Shown piece by piece: positions 19,192-27,935 of a stretch of 64,000 nt of DNA. The stretch comes from Xenophilus sp. AP218F (lineage in GTDB: Bacteria > Pseudomonadota > Gammaproteobacteria > Burkholderiales > Chromobacteriaceae): contig NJIE01000025.1 in NCBI GenBank assembly GCA_002213445.1, forward strand, positions 87,995 through 151,994. The letters run 5' to 3'. Positions within the stretch are counted from its first letter, which is position 1; each line of letters opens with the position of its first letter. The notes beneath the pieces were generated by a model, which did no database searches, was not told the DNA's origin, and was given only the letters and a program-made list of their open reading frames with translations. The position numbers and the translations under genes are program-made.

Positions 19192-21472
19192 GCGCTGGCA
19201 AGCCTATTTCCGCGGCAGCCTCGGCCGGCGCATGCTGCTGGCCGGCGGCGGCCTGATCGCGCTGGCGCTCAGCTCCGGGGCCATCGCCATCGTCGCCTCC
19301 TACCTGCTGGGCCAGCGCAGCCAGGAAATCGTCGAGGACAGCGTGCCGGCCATCCTGCAAAGCACGGTGCTGGAGCAGGAGTCCAACCGCCTGCACCGGC
19401 TGGCGCTGCAGCTGACCCGCGCCGACAGCCTGACCGAAATCGCCGGCAGCCAGCGCCAGATCGAACAACCGCTGGGGCGGATGGAGGCGGCGGCGGCGCG
19501 GCTGGGCCACTGGTACCCGCAGCGCGCGCCGCAGCTGACGGCGGAAATCGGCGTCTCGCGCCGGCTGGCCGGAGAGCTGGCCGATCTGGCGCAACAGCGG
19601 CAAAGCGCCGCCGGCAAGCTGCGCATGGCGCGCATGCGGCTGGAGTGGCTGCACGCCGACCTGACCGACGAGTTGCAACAGCTGACCGACGAGCAAAGCC
19701 GGCTACTGCAGCAAGGCCGCCGCCGCGACGCCGCCACGCTGCGCGCCCTGCTGCAACTCTCGGCGCTGGAACAGGAGTGGGCGCAAACGATGCTGTCGCT
19801 CACCCGGCCGCGGCCGCAAGCGCTGCCGGCGCACGCGCTGGACAAGCCGCGCCGCCACGCCGCCCTGCTGCTGGAAAAAGCCGCCGCCCTGCCCGGCGAC
19901 CAGTCCGGCAACCTGTCGCAACTGCTGCGCGCCCTGCCGCCCTTGAGCGCCGCCGACGGCGAGCTGGCGCAAACCATCGACCGCTACGCCCGCGACGATC
20001 AGGCGCTGCGACAACGCTGGCAACGGCTGGAGGGCCAGCTGCAACAACAGAACGAGCTGGCCGCCGGGCTGGCCAGCCAGGGCCGCGACCGCGCCGACGC
20101 CCAGTTCCGCCAGGCGCTGAGCTTCAGCCGCCAGGGCCGCTGGCTGGTGGTGCTGGCCACGCTGGCTTCGGTGGCGCTGACCCTGTGGATCCTGCTGCGC
20201 CTGGTCGGCCACCGCGTCATCGGCCGGCTGGCGCTGCTGGGCCGCAATATCGAGGCGATAGGCCGCGGCCAGCTGCCGCGCCACATCGGCGGCCGAGACG
20301 AAATCGGCCAACTGGGCCTGCAGCTGGAGCAGCTGGCGGCGCGGATGGAGGAAATGGAACGCACCAACGCGCTGGCGCTGATCAGCCACACCGCCGCCGC
20401 GCTGCTGATCGTCGGCCCCGACGGCAAGATCCGCTCGATCAATCAGGCCGCCCGCCAGCTGTGTCCGGAGCTGGAGCGCGACGACACCCTGACGGCGCTG
20501 TTGCCGCCCGATACCCTGGCCGAACTGGGCGGCCTGCAAGCCGGCACCCTGCTGGACCGCGCGCTGCCGCACGGCGACCCGGCCGACGAGCGCTACTTGC
20601 GGCTGCTGGCGCGGGCGTTTCGCCAGCGCGGCGAGAGCGTGCGCATGGTGACGCTGCTGGACGTGTCGGCGCAGATGCGCTCGGCGCGCTGGCTGGAAAA
20701 GATGGTGCAGGACAAGACCGAGGCGCTGGACGCCAGCAACCTGGCGCTGCGCCACGAAATCGACGAACGCAAGCGCGCCCAGAACAGCCTGGTGCAGGCC
20801 ACCAAGTTCGCGGTGCTGGGGCAGACCGCCACCAGCCTGGCGCACGAACTGAATCAGCCGCTGGCCGCCCTCACCAACTATCTGTACCTGGCCCGGCTGC
20901 AAGACAGCGATCCGGAGGCGCTGCGCGCGTCGCTGGCGCAGGCCGACAAGGTGCTGGAGCGGATGGGCCGGCTGGTGCGCTCCTACCGCACGCTGGGCCG
21001 CAACGCGCCGCCCTCGCCGCAGCTGGCGCCGCTGGAGCTGACCGGCGTGCTCAATGACGTGATCGAGCTATTGCAGGGCCGCATCCGGCAGCAGCAGGCC
21101 ATTCTCAGCCTGGCGCCGGTCCCGGCGCTGCCGGCGGTGGCCGGCGAGGTGGTGCGGCTGGAACAGATCCTGCTCAATTTGCTGGGCAACGCCCTGGACG
21201 CCGCCGGCCGCGGCGGGGAAGTGCGGCTGGCCGCCGTCGAAAACGACGGCCGCGTCGAACTCTACGTGGCCGACAGCGGCGCCGGCCTGCCGCCGGACTC
21301 GGCCGAGGCGCTGTTCCAGCCGTTTTTCACCACCAAGCCGGACGGCCTGGGCCTGGGGCTGAGCATCTGCCGGCAACTGGCCGAAGACTGCCGCGCCGAA
21401 ATCCGCATCGCCAGCGCCGTCGGCGGCGGCGCTTTGTTCATACTCTCGCTGGAACCCTACCATGTTGTTTGA
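19184..21472 (+). CDS. pgtB: Phosphoglycerate-responsive sensor histidine kinase
   Basis: A 762-residue membrane kinase. A first membrane helix lies at about residues 17-40, a long, Gln-rich, helical periplasmic region follows, then a second helix near 320-345, a HAMP linker and a PAS-like segment. The phosphoacceptor is His554 in SLAHELNQPL. The ATPase domain shows the N box (NLLGNALDAAG), G1 (DSGAGLPPD) and G2 (GLGLGLSICRQL). The C-terminal half resembles NtrB/DctB-type kinases. It overlaps pgtC by 8 bp and pgtA by 11 bp. Confidence 0.88.
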   Translation: MIKRWQAYFRGSLGRRMLLAGGGLIALALSSGAIAIVASYLLGQRSQEIVEDSVPAILQSTVLEQESNRLHRLALQLTRADSLTEIAGSQRQIEQPLGRMEAAAARLGHWYPQRAPQLTAEIGVSRRLAGELADLAQQRQSAAGKLRMARMRLEWLHADLTDELQQLTDEQSRLLQQGRRRDAATLRALLQLSALEQEWAQTMLSLTRPRPQALPAHALDKPRRHAALLLEKAAALPGDQSGNLSQLLRALPPLSAADGELAQTIDRYARDDQALRQRWQRLEGQLQQQNELAAGLASQGRDRADAQFRQALSFSRQGRWLVVLATLASVALTLWILLRLVGHRVIGRLALLGRNIEAIGRGQLPRHIGGRDEIGQLGLQLEQLAARMEEMERTNALALISHTAAALLIVGPDGKIRSINQAARQLCPELERDDTLTALLPPDTLAELGGLQAGTLLDRALPHGDPADERYLRLLARAFRQRGESVRMVTLLDVSAQMRSARWLEKMVQDKTEALDASNLALRHEIDERKRAQNSLVQATKFAVLGQTATSLAHELNQPLAALTNYLYLARLQDSDPEALRASLAQADKVLERMGRLVRSYRTLGRNAPPSPQLAPLELTGVLNDVIELLQGRIRQQQAILSLAPVPALPAVAGEVVRLEQILLNLLGNALDAAGRGGEVRLAAVENDGRVELYVADSGAGLPPDSAEALFQPFFTTKPDGLGLGLSICRQLAEDCRAEIRIASAVGGGALFILSLEPYHVV

Positions 21473-22781
21473 TCAAGTAAGCGTCCTGCTGGTGGACGAC
21501 GACGCCGACGTGCGCGAGTCGGCGCAAAAGCTGCTGAACCTGGCCGGCCTGCCCTGCCTCACCCGCGCCGACGCGGCGTCGGCGCTGGCCGACCTGCCGC
21601 CGGACTGGCCCGGCGTCATCATCAGCGACGTGTGCATGCCGGGCATGGACGGCGAAGCGCTGCTGGCCGCCTTGCGCCAGCGCGACGAACAGCTGCCGGT
21701 CATCCTGATCACCGGCCACGGCAACATCCCGATGGCGGTGCGGGCGGTGCGCGCCGGCGCTTTCGAGTTTCTGGAAAAGCCGGTCAGCCCGCCGCAGCTG
21801 ATCGACTGCGCGCGACGCGCGCTGGCGCAGCGCCGCGAAGCCATCGCCAACCGCCAGTTCCACAAGCACGAGCTGGACAGCCGGCTGCTGGGCCGCAGCG
21901 CGGCGATGCGCCAGCTGCGCGACAAGCTCTTGCGTCTGGCCGGCACCGACCTGTCGGTGCTGATCTGCGGCGAAACCGGCGCCGGCCGCCACACGGTGGC
22001 CGAACAGCTGCACCGTCTGGGCCGCAGCGCCGCCGGCCCGCTGGTGCAGCTGGACGCCGAAGTGCTGGAAGGCGGCAACAACGCGGATCAGGCCGCCTTC
22101 TGGCGCGCCCGCTACTGGGACGCCGCCCAGGGCGGCACGCTGCTGGTGTGCCATCCGGAGCTGCTGCCGCCCCTGTTGCAGGCGCTGCTGTGCAATTGGC
22201 TGCTGGAGATGGACCCGCATTCGCCGCAGCAACGCAGCGTGCGCACGCTGGCGATCAGCGGCGGCGATCTGGTGGCCGAGGTGGCCGCCGGCCGGCTGCG
22301 CCCCGACCTCTACTACGCGCTGTCGGCCGCCACCGTCGCCATTCCGCCGCTCAGGCAGCGGCGCGAGGACATCCCGCAGCTGTTCCGCCATTTCGTGCAG
22401 CAAAGCTGCCGCCGGCTGCGCAAGCCGCGGCCGGAGATCAAGAAACTGTTCCTCAACCAGCTGGTGCAGGCCGACTGGGCCGGCAATCTGCGCGAACTGC
22501 GCAACGCCGCCGAGATGTACGCCATCGGCCTCGCGCGGCTGGAAGAACTGGGGCGCACCGTGGCCGTCAGCGACGACGAACGCACGCTGGACCAGCGAGT
22601 GGAAAGCTACGAGAAAGAACTGATAGAAAGCGCGCTGGCGCTGTTCCAGGGCAAGGTCAACGCCACCGCCGACTATCTGAACGTGCCGCGCAAGAAACTG
22701 TACCTGCGGATGAAAAAGCACAATCTGCTCAAGGAAGCGTTCAAGCAGCCGGGCGGCGCGCCGACGGAAGAAGAGGGCTGA
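21462..22781 (+). CDS. pgtA: NtrC-like response regulator of phosphoglycerate transport
   Basis: A 439-residue regulator. The receiver has Asp56 (ISDVCMPGMDG) and Lys107. The central domain is AAA+-like but degenerate: Walker A reads GETGAGRHT at 170-178 with Arg for Lys, Walker B reads GTLLVCHPE where GTLFLDE is usual, and the sigma-54-contacting GAFTGA loop is absent. The C-terminal Fis-type helix-turn-helix is intact (VNATADYLNVPRKKLYLRMK). It should bind DNA on phosphorylation and activate pgtP without sigma-54 remodelling. Its TGA is followed 5 bp later by a convergent gene. Confidence 0.88.
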   Translation: MLFDQVSVLLVDDDADVRESAQKLLNLAGLPCLTRADAASALADLPPDWPGVIISDVCMPGMDGEALLAALRQRDEQLPVILITGHGNIPMAVRAVRAGAFEFLEKPVSPPQLIDCARRALAQRREAIANRQFHKHELDSRLLGRSAAMRQLRDKLLRLAGTDLSVLICGETGAGRHTVAEQLHRLGRSAAGPLVQLDAEVLEGGNNADQAAFWRARYWDAAQGGTLLVCHPELLPPLLQALLCNWLLEMDPHSPQQRSVRTLAISGGDLVAEVAAGRLRPDLYYALSAATVAIPPLRQRREDIPQLFRHFVQQSCRRLRKPRPEIKKLFLNQLVQADWAGNLRELRNAAEMYAIGLARLEELGRTVAVSDDERTLDQRVESYEKELIESALALFQGKVNATADYLNVPRKKLYLRMKKHNLLKEAFKQPGGAPTEEEG

Positions 22782-22786
22782 GCGCC

Positions 22787-23182
22787 TCAGTCCATGCGCT
22801 CCACCAGATGGGCGCGGTTGGCCGGGGCCGGGTAAGGGTCCGGCCAGTATTCCAGCAGGCGGACGATCTTGCCGCCGGCGACGGTGAAGAAGGACACCGG
22901 CTCGGCGCTCTGCACGCCGTCGCCCAGGCTGACCTGGGTGACCACCTGGTCGCCGTCGGCCAGCAGCCGGTTGATGCGGAAGTGCCAGATGCCCTGCGTC
23001 GGATACTCGGCGTTCATGCGGGCGAAGTTGTCCGCGCCGCGGATGCGCTCGCCCGACTGCGGCCATTCCACCACCACCTCGTCGGCCAGCACCGCCTTCA
23101 CCGCGTGAAAATCGTTGCTGGCCATCAGCCGCCAGAAGGCTCTCACCACCTCGGCGGGCGAAGCGGGATCGCTTGCGCTCAT
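22787..23182 (-). CDS. SnoaL/NTF2-like protein
   Basis: A 131-residue single-domain protein of the NTF2-like superfamily, of the SnoaL-type limonene-1,2-epoxide-hydrolase-like group. Supporting segments are VVRAFWRLMASNDFHAVKAVLADEVVVEWP at the start and SFFTVAGGKIVRLLEYW near the end. The ligand is unknown. The start at 23182 has GGAAAGGA upstream. It lies 17 bp after a VOC-domain gene on the same strand, so the two probably form a small operon of ligand-binding or detoxification proteins. Confidence 0.75.
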   Translation of the reverse strand: MSASDPASPAEVVRAFWRLMASNDFHAVKAVLADEVVVEWPQSGERIRGADNFARMNAEYPTQGIWHFRINRLLADGDQVVTQVSLGDGVQSAEPVSFFTVAGGKIVRLLEYWPDPYPAPANRAHLVERMD

Positions 23183-23199
23183 GGTTAGTCCTTTCCGGC

Positions 23200-23571
23200 T
23201 CAGAAACTGTAGGTGCTGATCTCGACCAGGTTGCCGTCCGGGTCGTTGAAATACACCGAGGTGATCGGCCCGATCGCCCCGCTGCGCGTCACCGGCCCCT
23301 CGACGATGGCCACGCCTTCGCGCTTCAGATGCTCCACCACCTCCGCCAGCGGCCGGCGGGCGATCAGACACAGGTCGCCGGAGCCCACCGCCGCGCGGTT
23401 GCGGGTTTCCTGCCCCAAAAGCTGCAGATTGATCTTCTGGTTGCCGAAGCGCAGCGCGCGGCGGCCGTTGCCGAAGGTGACGGCCTCCAGTTTCAGCGCG
23501 CGCTGGTAAAACGCCACGGCGGCTTCGATGTCGCTCACCGTCAACACAATGTGGTCGATATGGCTGATCAT
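23200..23571 (-). CDS. VOC family protein (glyoxalase/dioxygenase fold)
   Basis: A 123-residue vicinal-oxygen-chelate protein. It starts with HIDHIVLTVSDIEAAVAFY, in which the His after the first Asp is the usual first metal ligand, and ends with VYFNDPDGNLVEISTYSF, in which Glu is the usual last ligand. It resembles the virulence-protein/fosfomycin-resistance-like subgroup, but the reaction cannot be inferred. A GGAGGAAAGG ribosome site precedes the ATG at 23571. It is the first gene of a probable two-gene operon with the SnoaL-like gene. Confidence 0.82.
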   Translation of the reverse strand: MISHIDHIVLTVSDIEAAVAFYQRALKLEAVTFGNGRRALRFGNQKINLQLLGQETRNRAAVGSGDLCLIARRPLAEVVEHLKREGVAIVEGPVTRSGAIGPITSVYFNDPDGNLVEISTYSF

Positions 23572-23697
23572 GTCGCGTCCTTTCCTCCGAATGGGTCAAT
23601 CACACTGCCACAGCGGCCACGCCATGTCCACGTCATCCGGCTGCCCGGCGCGGCGCGCCCTGTTATAGTTTCCGCTTCCCCATCCGCCGCCGCCGCC

Positions 23698-24912
23698 ATG
23701 ACCGCACACCTGTCGCTGCAACAAGCCCGCCACCTGCAACTGGCCGCCCAGGGGCTGCTGAACCCGCCGCGCCGCAAAGCCGCCAAGGCCGACGCGCTGG
23801 CCGCCATCCGCCGCATGGCGCTGTTGCAGATCGACACCATCAGCGTGGTGGCGCGCAGCCCCTATCTGGTGCTGTACAACCGCATCGGCGCCTACGACCC
23901 GGCCTGGCTCGATCAGCTGCTGGCCGAAGGCGCGCTGTTCGAATACTGGGCGCACGAAGCCTGTTTCGTGCCGACCGAAGACTACGGCCTGCTGCGCCAC
24001 CGCATGCTGAACCTGGACGACATGGGCTGGAAACAGCCGCAACGCTGGCTGGAACAGCACCGCGCCGAGGTCGAAGCCATCGTCGAGCATATCCGCGCCA
24101 ACGGCCCGGCGCGCTCGGCCGACTTCGAACGCAAGAGCGGCAAGGGCAACGGCTGGTGGGACTGGAAGCCGGAAAAGCGCCATCTGGAAACGCTGTTCAC
24201 CCTGGGCCGGCTGATGGTGAAGGAGCGGCGCGCCTTCCAGCGCGTCTACGACCTGGCCGAACGGGTGCTGCCCGCCTGGGACGACGCGCGCGACCTGCCC
24301 TCGCCTCAGGACGCCAGGCTGGCGATGACGCGCAACAGCTGCCGCGCGCTGGGGCTGGTCAAACCGGCCTGGGTGGCCGATTACTATCGGCAAAAGCGCG
24401 GCGTCTGCGCCGAGCCGCTGCATCGCTTGGCCGACGCCGGCGAGCTGATCCCGGTGAAAGTGGAAGGCTGGAGCCACGACGCCTTCGTCCACGCCAGCCT
24501 GGCCGCCGAACTGGAACTGGCCGCCGCCGAGCAGCTGAAGAGCGGCCGCACCGCCATCCTGTCGCCGTTCGACCCGCTGGTGTGGGACCGCAAGCGCGCG
24601 CTGGAGCTGTTCGATTTCGACTACAAGATCGAGTGCTACACTCCGGCGCCCAAGCGCAAGTACGGCTACTTCACGCTGCCCATCCTCAACCGCGGCAAGC
24701 TGGTGGGCCGGCTGGACGCCAAGGCTCACCGCGCCCAGGGCGTGTTCGAGGTCAAATCGCTGCATCTGGAAGCCGGCGCACGCGTCAGCCGGCGTCTGGC
24801 CGGCGATCTGGCCGCCGAACTCTCCAGGCTGGCCGCCTGGCACGGCACGCCCGACTGGCGCGTCGGCCAGGCCCCGGAGCCGCTGGCCGACATGCTGCGC
24901 TCACTGCGCTGA
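23698..24912 (+). CDS. ycaQ: Interstrand-crosslink DNA glycosylase, HTH_42 family
   Basis: A 404-residue winged-helix protein of the YcaQ/AlkX family. The QxD catalytic motif characteristic of YcaQ is visible as Gln44-Ile-Asp46 in LLQIDTISVVARSPY. Further family segments are EYWAHEACFVP and ILSPFDPLVWDRKRALELF. In E. coli YcaQ unhooks DNA interstrand crosslinks and removes N7-alkylated bases. The ATG at 23698 gives the family length; the long upstream frame overlaps the VOC gene. It ends in a 12-bp convergent overlap with the next gene. Confidence 0.9.
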   Translation: MTAHLSLQQARHLQLAAQGLLNPPRRKAAKADALAAIRRMALLQIDTISVVARSPYLVLYNRIGAYDPAWLDQLLAEGALFEYWAHEACFVPTEDYGLLRHRMLNLDDMGWKQPQRWLEQHRAEVEAIVEHIRANGPARSADFERKSGKGNGWWDWKPEKRHLETLFTLGRLMVKERRAFQRVYDLAERVLPAWDDARDLPSPQDARLAMTRNSCRALGLVKPAWVADYYRQKRGVCAEPLHRLADAGELIPVKVEGWSHDAFVHASLAAELELAAAEQLKSGRTAILSPFDPLVWDRKRALELFDFDYKIECYTPAPKRKYGYFTLPILNRGKLVGRLDAKAHRAQGVFEVKSLHLEAGARVSRRLAGDLAAELSRLAAWHGTPDWRVGQAPEPLADMLRSLR

Positions 24913-25260
24913 GGCGTACCAGCCGGTCAGGTTGGGCTGGCGGTTTTCCTCCAGCAGCAGCTCGCTGAACTGGAAGCGCGGCATCACCGAGCTGTAGCGC
25001 GGAATATCGGCGCGGATCGCCTCCGCCGCCGGCGCGAAAGCCTGGCGGAACGCCGCCAGCGATTCAAAGCGCAACTGGCACACCGCCAGCGCCGCGGCGG
25101 CGCTATCGGGCTCCAGCCCGGCCAGGCCGCGCTCCACCTGCACGCCTTTCAGCGCCGAACCCAGCAAACGCCGCGCCAGCGGAATATGGCGCTGCAAATA
25201 ATAGTCGAAATCAAAACTCGCACCCGCTTGATAGGGATAAACAATGGTAACGACAAACAT
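24901..25260 (-). CDS. EthD domain protein
   Basis: A 119-residue dimeric alpha-beta barrel protein. It begins MFVVTIVYPYQAGASFDFDYYLQRHIPLARRLLG, the usual EthD start with the FDxxYYxxxHxPLA pattern, and ends in PRFQFSELLLE. EthD proteins are thought to bind or degrade small ligands; the substrate is unknown here. GGAGG sits 7 bp before the ATG at 25260. Its last 12 bp overlap the end of ycaQ. Confidence 0.8.
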   Translation of the reverse strand: MFVVTIVYPYQAGASFDFDYYLQRHIPLARRLLGSALKGVQVERGLAGLEPDSAAAALAVCQLRFESLAAFRQAFAPAAEAIRADIPRYSSVMPRFQFSELLLEENRQPNLTGWYASAQ

Positions 25261-25510
25261 GCCAGCCTCCGCGGAAAGTGAAACGGGAAAAGCCACAACT
25301 TACCCGCTGGCCGGCGAATTGCCAATGTCATCAATGGCCAGCCGGCAAACCGCCGCCGGAGAAAAAACGGGCGGCGTCCGGCGTTTCCGGTAAAAATGCA
25401 GACTGCCCGCGCCGCGCGGCGAAACCGCCGCGAAAAGCCGGTTTCCGGCTGGAACTTGGCCGCGGCCAGACACTCTTTACCGACACCACAACAAACACAG
25501 GATAGAAACC

Positions 25511-25813
25511 ATGCGCACCTCCGCTCTGATGCTGCTCGCCTCCGCCTCGCTGCTGGCCGCGTGCAGCCAGGAACAGGCCGCCCAGCTGCAAAACACCGCC
25601 TCCGCCGCCATCGGCGCGGCGCACAACACGGTCAAGGACGCCAGCGCGCCGCTGGCCGACCTGAAAAAGCAGGCCAGCGCCGCCGTCGGCATCGCCAGCA
25701 AGGTGGGCGAAGCCGCCGCCGTGTTCAACCCGGAACTGAAAGAACAAGTGGACCAGCTCAAGGAGCAGGCCAGCGCCGCCAAAGGCGTGATCAACGCCGT
25801 CAGCGGCAAATAG
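25511..25813 (+). CDS. Small Ala-rich lipoprotein
   Basis: A 100-residue protein with a lipoprotein signal (ASLLAACSQ, lipidated Cys near residue 19). The rest is an Ala/Lys/Gln-rich helix with a heptad-like pattern and QASAA repeated twice. It has no recognisable enzymatic domain. Such small helical lipoproteins often sit in the outer membrane or contact peptidoglycan, but no peptidoglycan-binding motif is visible. It is monocistronic and followed by a good terminator. Confidence 0.75.
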   Translation: MRTSALMLLASASLLAACSQEQAAQLQNTASAAIGAAHNTVKDASAPLADLKKQASAAVGIASKVGEAAAVFNPELKEQVDQLKEQASAAKGVINAVSGK

Positions 25814-25836
25814 GACGCCAGCCGCGGCGGGAATGG

Positions 25837-25862
25837 AAAACGGCCCCTCGGGGCCGTTTTTC
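25837..25862 (+). terminator. Terminator of the lipoprotein gene
   Basis: An AAAACGGCCCC / GGGGCCGTTTT hairpin starts 23 bp after the stop codon and ends in a T-run. Its symmetric A/T ends allow it to serve the convergent gene at 25882 as well. Confidence 0.88.
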
Positions 25863-25881
25863 ACGCGCGCGGTTCGGCCGC

Positions 25882-26613
25882 TTACAGCCCCAGCAGGCGC
25901 TGCAACTCGGCGGCCCAGTCCACCCGCTGCCAATCCTGATCCATGCGCAAGGAGCGGTAGCTGTCGCCGCCGAAACGCGCGTCCGCCTCGATCAGCACAT
26001 GCACGCCGTCCGCGGCCGGGATCAGGGTCAGCTCGATTTCCTGCCAGCGGCTGCGCGCGCGCGGCCGCAGTTCGAACTCCTGATAGCAGCCCAGGCTGCT
26101 GCTGACATGGCCGACGCGGGCCGCGCCCACTTCGACATCGGTCTGGTACAGGCTCCAGCCCAGCTGGTCGAAAGCCTGCAGCAAGGCCTGCAGCTGCGGC
26201 GTCGGCAGAATTTCCAGCAAGTCGCGGTCGGCGGCGTCCAGCGCCTTGTCCAGCGCCAGATCGGTGTGGATCCATACCGGCAGCGGCCGGCCGTAGTGCG
26301 CCAGCGCGTTGACCGGCGTTTCCAGCGGCAACACCAGCGAGAACGGCAAGCGCTTCTCCTCGCCAGCGGCGATGCTGAAGCGGCCGCACACCTGCACCTT
26401 TCCCAAAGCCAGCGCGCCGCGCGCGTCATGGGCGTCATCCTCGGCCTCGGCCATCAGCACCAGGTCGATTTTCTCGATATCCTGGGCCGCCTGGCCGCCT
26501 TTGACCAAGACATGGCCGGACAGCACTTCGCCGGGGCGCAGTCTAGGGTTGTCCAGCCGGGTATCCACGCTGGCGCCGCCGATGCCGACGGCTGCGAATA
26601 GTTTCTTGAACAT
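25882..26613 (-). CDS. Spo0M-like arrestin-fold protein
   Basis: A 243-residue cytoplasmic protein of the sporulation-control protein Spo0M family. Signs are MFKKLFAAVGIGGASVDTRLDNPRLRPGEVLSGHV at the start and the internal LPFSLVLPLETPVNAL strand. The name comes from Bacillus; here, in a non-sporulating lineage, the role is unknown. The family has an arrestin-like beta-sandwich and is thought to be a scaffold. It is convergent with the lipoprotein gene and apparently single. Confidence 0.85.
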   Translation of the reverse strand: MFKKLFAAVGIGGASVDTRLDNPRLRPGEVLSGHVLVKGGQAAQDIEKIDLVLMAEAEDDAHDARGALALGKVQVCGRFSIAAGEEKRLPFSLVLPLETPVNALAHYGRPLPVWIHTDLALDKALDAADRDLLEILPTPQLQALLQAFDQLGWSLYQTDVEVGAARVGHVSSSLGCYQEFELRPRARSRWQEIELTLIPAADGVHVLIEADARFGGDSYRSLRMDQDWQRVDWAAELQRLLGL

Positions 26614-26810
26614 TTTGATTTCTTTATTTGTCTGAACGAAGGTTGAAAACCGGCCAGCGTCTTGCCGGCCGGCGGCGTAAGTGTAATGTCGCCGCCGCTA
26701 AAACGCACATGGCATTCCGACAAAAACAGCGCCCCGCCAACCTCAACGCGGCGAGTTTGCTAGGATGGGGATTGCGTCTTTCCCCTTCGCCATTTTCACA
26801 AGACGGATTC

Positions 26811-27932
26811 ATGTACAACCCCCTGTTGACGATGATGGCGCTCGCCATCGTCTGCATCGGCCTGATCACCTGGCAATACAGCCAGCAAGCCGAATTGCAA
26901 ACGCCGCGCCGGCAATGGCTCGCCGCGTCGCTGCTGCTGGCCGCCGGGCTGATGCTGGAGGGCGAAATGCTGGGCGCTTCGCACCTCGCGCTGGCGCTGG
27001 GCAGCGGCCTGGTCATGGGCGGCATCGCCTTGCAACCGCTGATCCTGGCGCGGCTGATCGGCTTCGCGCTGCCCCTGTGGCTGGCGGCGCTGCCCGCCGT
27101 CTACGCCGTGGCCGAAAAATGGGCGCCCACCTTGTTGTGGCGGGTGGCGCTGGGCAGCGTGAAGCTGCCTGTCCTGTACCTGCTGACCGCCTATCTGTTC
27201 CAGCGCGCGGAACGGCAGGCATGCGGCACCCGCGTCTGCGTCACCGCCATCCTGTTCATCGTCGGCGCGGCGCTGTTCAGCTGGCGCGACGCGCAGGATC
27301 TCTACACGCTGTGGAACGGCCTGCCCAGAATCCTGGACGAGAAAAACCCCGCCCATTTGCTGGCGCTCAGTTTCGGGGTGGCCGCGCAAATCTGCGGTTC
27401 GGTGGGTTTCTTGCACATCGTGATGCAGCGCCAGCACAAGCGGCTGCAAAACGCCGCCCACATCGACGCGCTGACCGGGCTTGGCAACCGGCGCGCCCTG
27501 GACAACTGGCTGAAGGCGCACGCGCCGCCGCAGCGCCAGGTGTGCGTCATCATGCTGGACGTCGATCACTTCAAGGCCATCAACGACCGCTACGGCCACC
27601 CGGTAGGCGACCGCGTGCTGCAAGCCTTCGCGTCCCTGCTGCTCAAACATCTGCGCGACCCGGACCAACTGGTGCGCTTTGGCGGCGAGGAGTTCTGCCT
27701 GTTGCTGCCGGACGCCAGCGAAGACATCGGCTACGCGGTGGCCGACCGGCTGCGCCAGCTGTTCTGCCGCCAGCCGCTGCTGCCGGACCTGCCGGCGCTG
27801 ACGGTCAGCTTCTCGGCCGGCGTCAGCGTCTGGCGCGGCCAGGGCGAAAGCTTCGACCACGCCCAGCAGCGGGCCGATCAGGCCCTATACCAGGCCAAGC
27901 GCGACGGCCGCAACCGGGTCTGCCTGGCCTAG
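26811..27932 (+). CDS. Membrane diguanylate cyclase (GGDEF)
   Basis: A 373-residue enzyme with roughly six hydrophobic membrane segments in residues 1-205, followed by a GGDEF domain beginning at DALTGLGNRRALDNW. The active site is GGEEF. An RDPD inhibitory I-site stands exactly five residues before it. It should make c-di-GMP from two GTP and be product-inhibited. The membrane sensor part matches no named domain I know. The ATG at 26811 gives a sensible first membrane helix. It faces another cyclase gene end to end with a 3-bp gap. Confidence 0.9.
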   Translation: MYNPLLTMMALAIVCIGLITWQYSQQAELQTPRRQWLAASLLLAAGLMLEGEMLGASHLALALGSGLVMGGIALQPLILARLIGFALPLWLAALPAVYAVAEKWAPTLLWRVALGSVKLPVLYLLTAYLFQRAERQACGTRVCVTAILFIVGAALFSWRDAQDLYTLWNGLPRILDEKNPAHLLALSFGVAAQICGSVGFLHIVMQRQHKRLQNAAHIDALTGLGNRRALDNWLKAHAPPQRQVCVIMLDVDHFKAINDRYGHPVGDRVLQAFASLLLKHLRDPDQLVRFGGEEFCLLLPDASEDIGYAVADRLRQLFCRQPLLPDLPALTVSFSAGVSVWRGQGESFDHAQQRADQALYQAKRDGRNRVCLA

Positions 27933-27935
27933 GCC

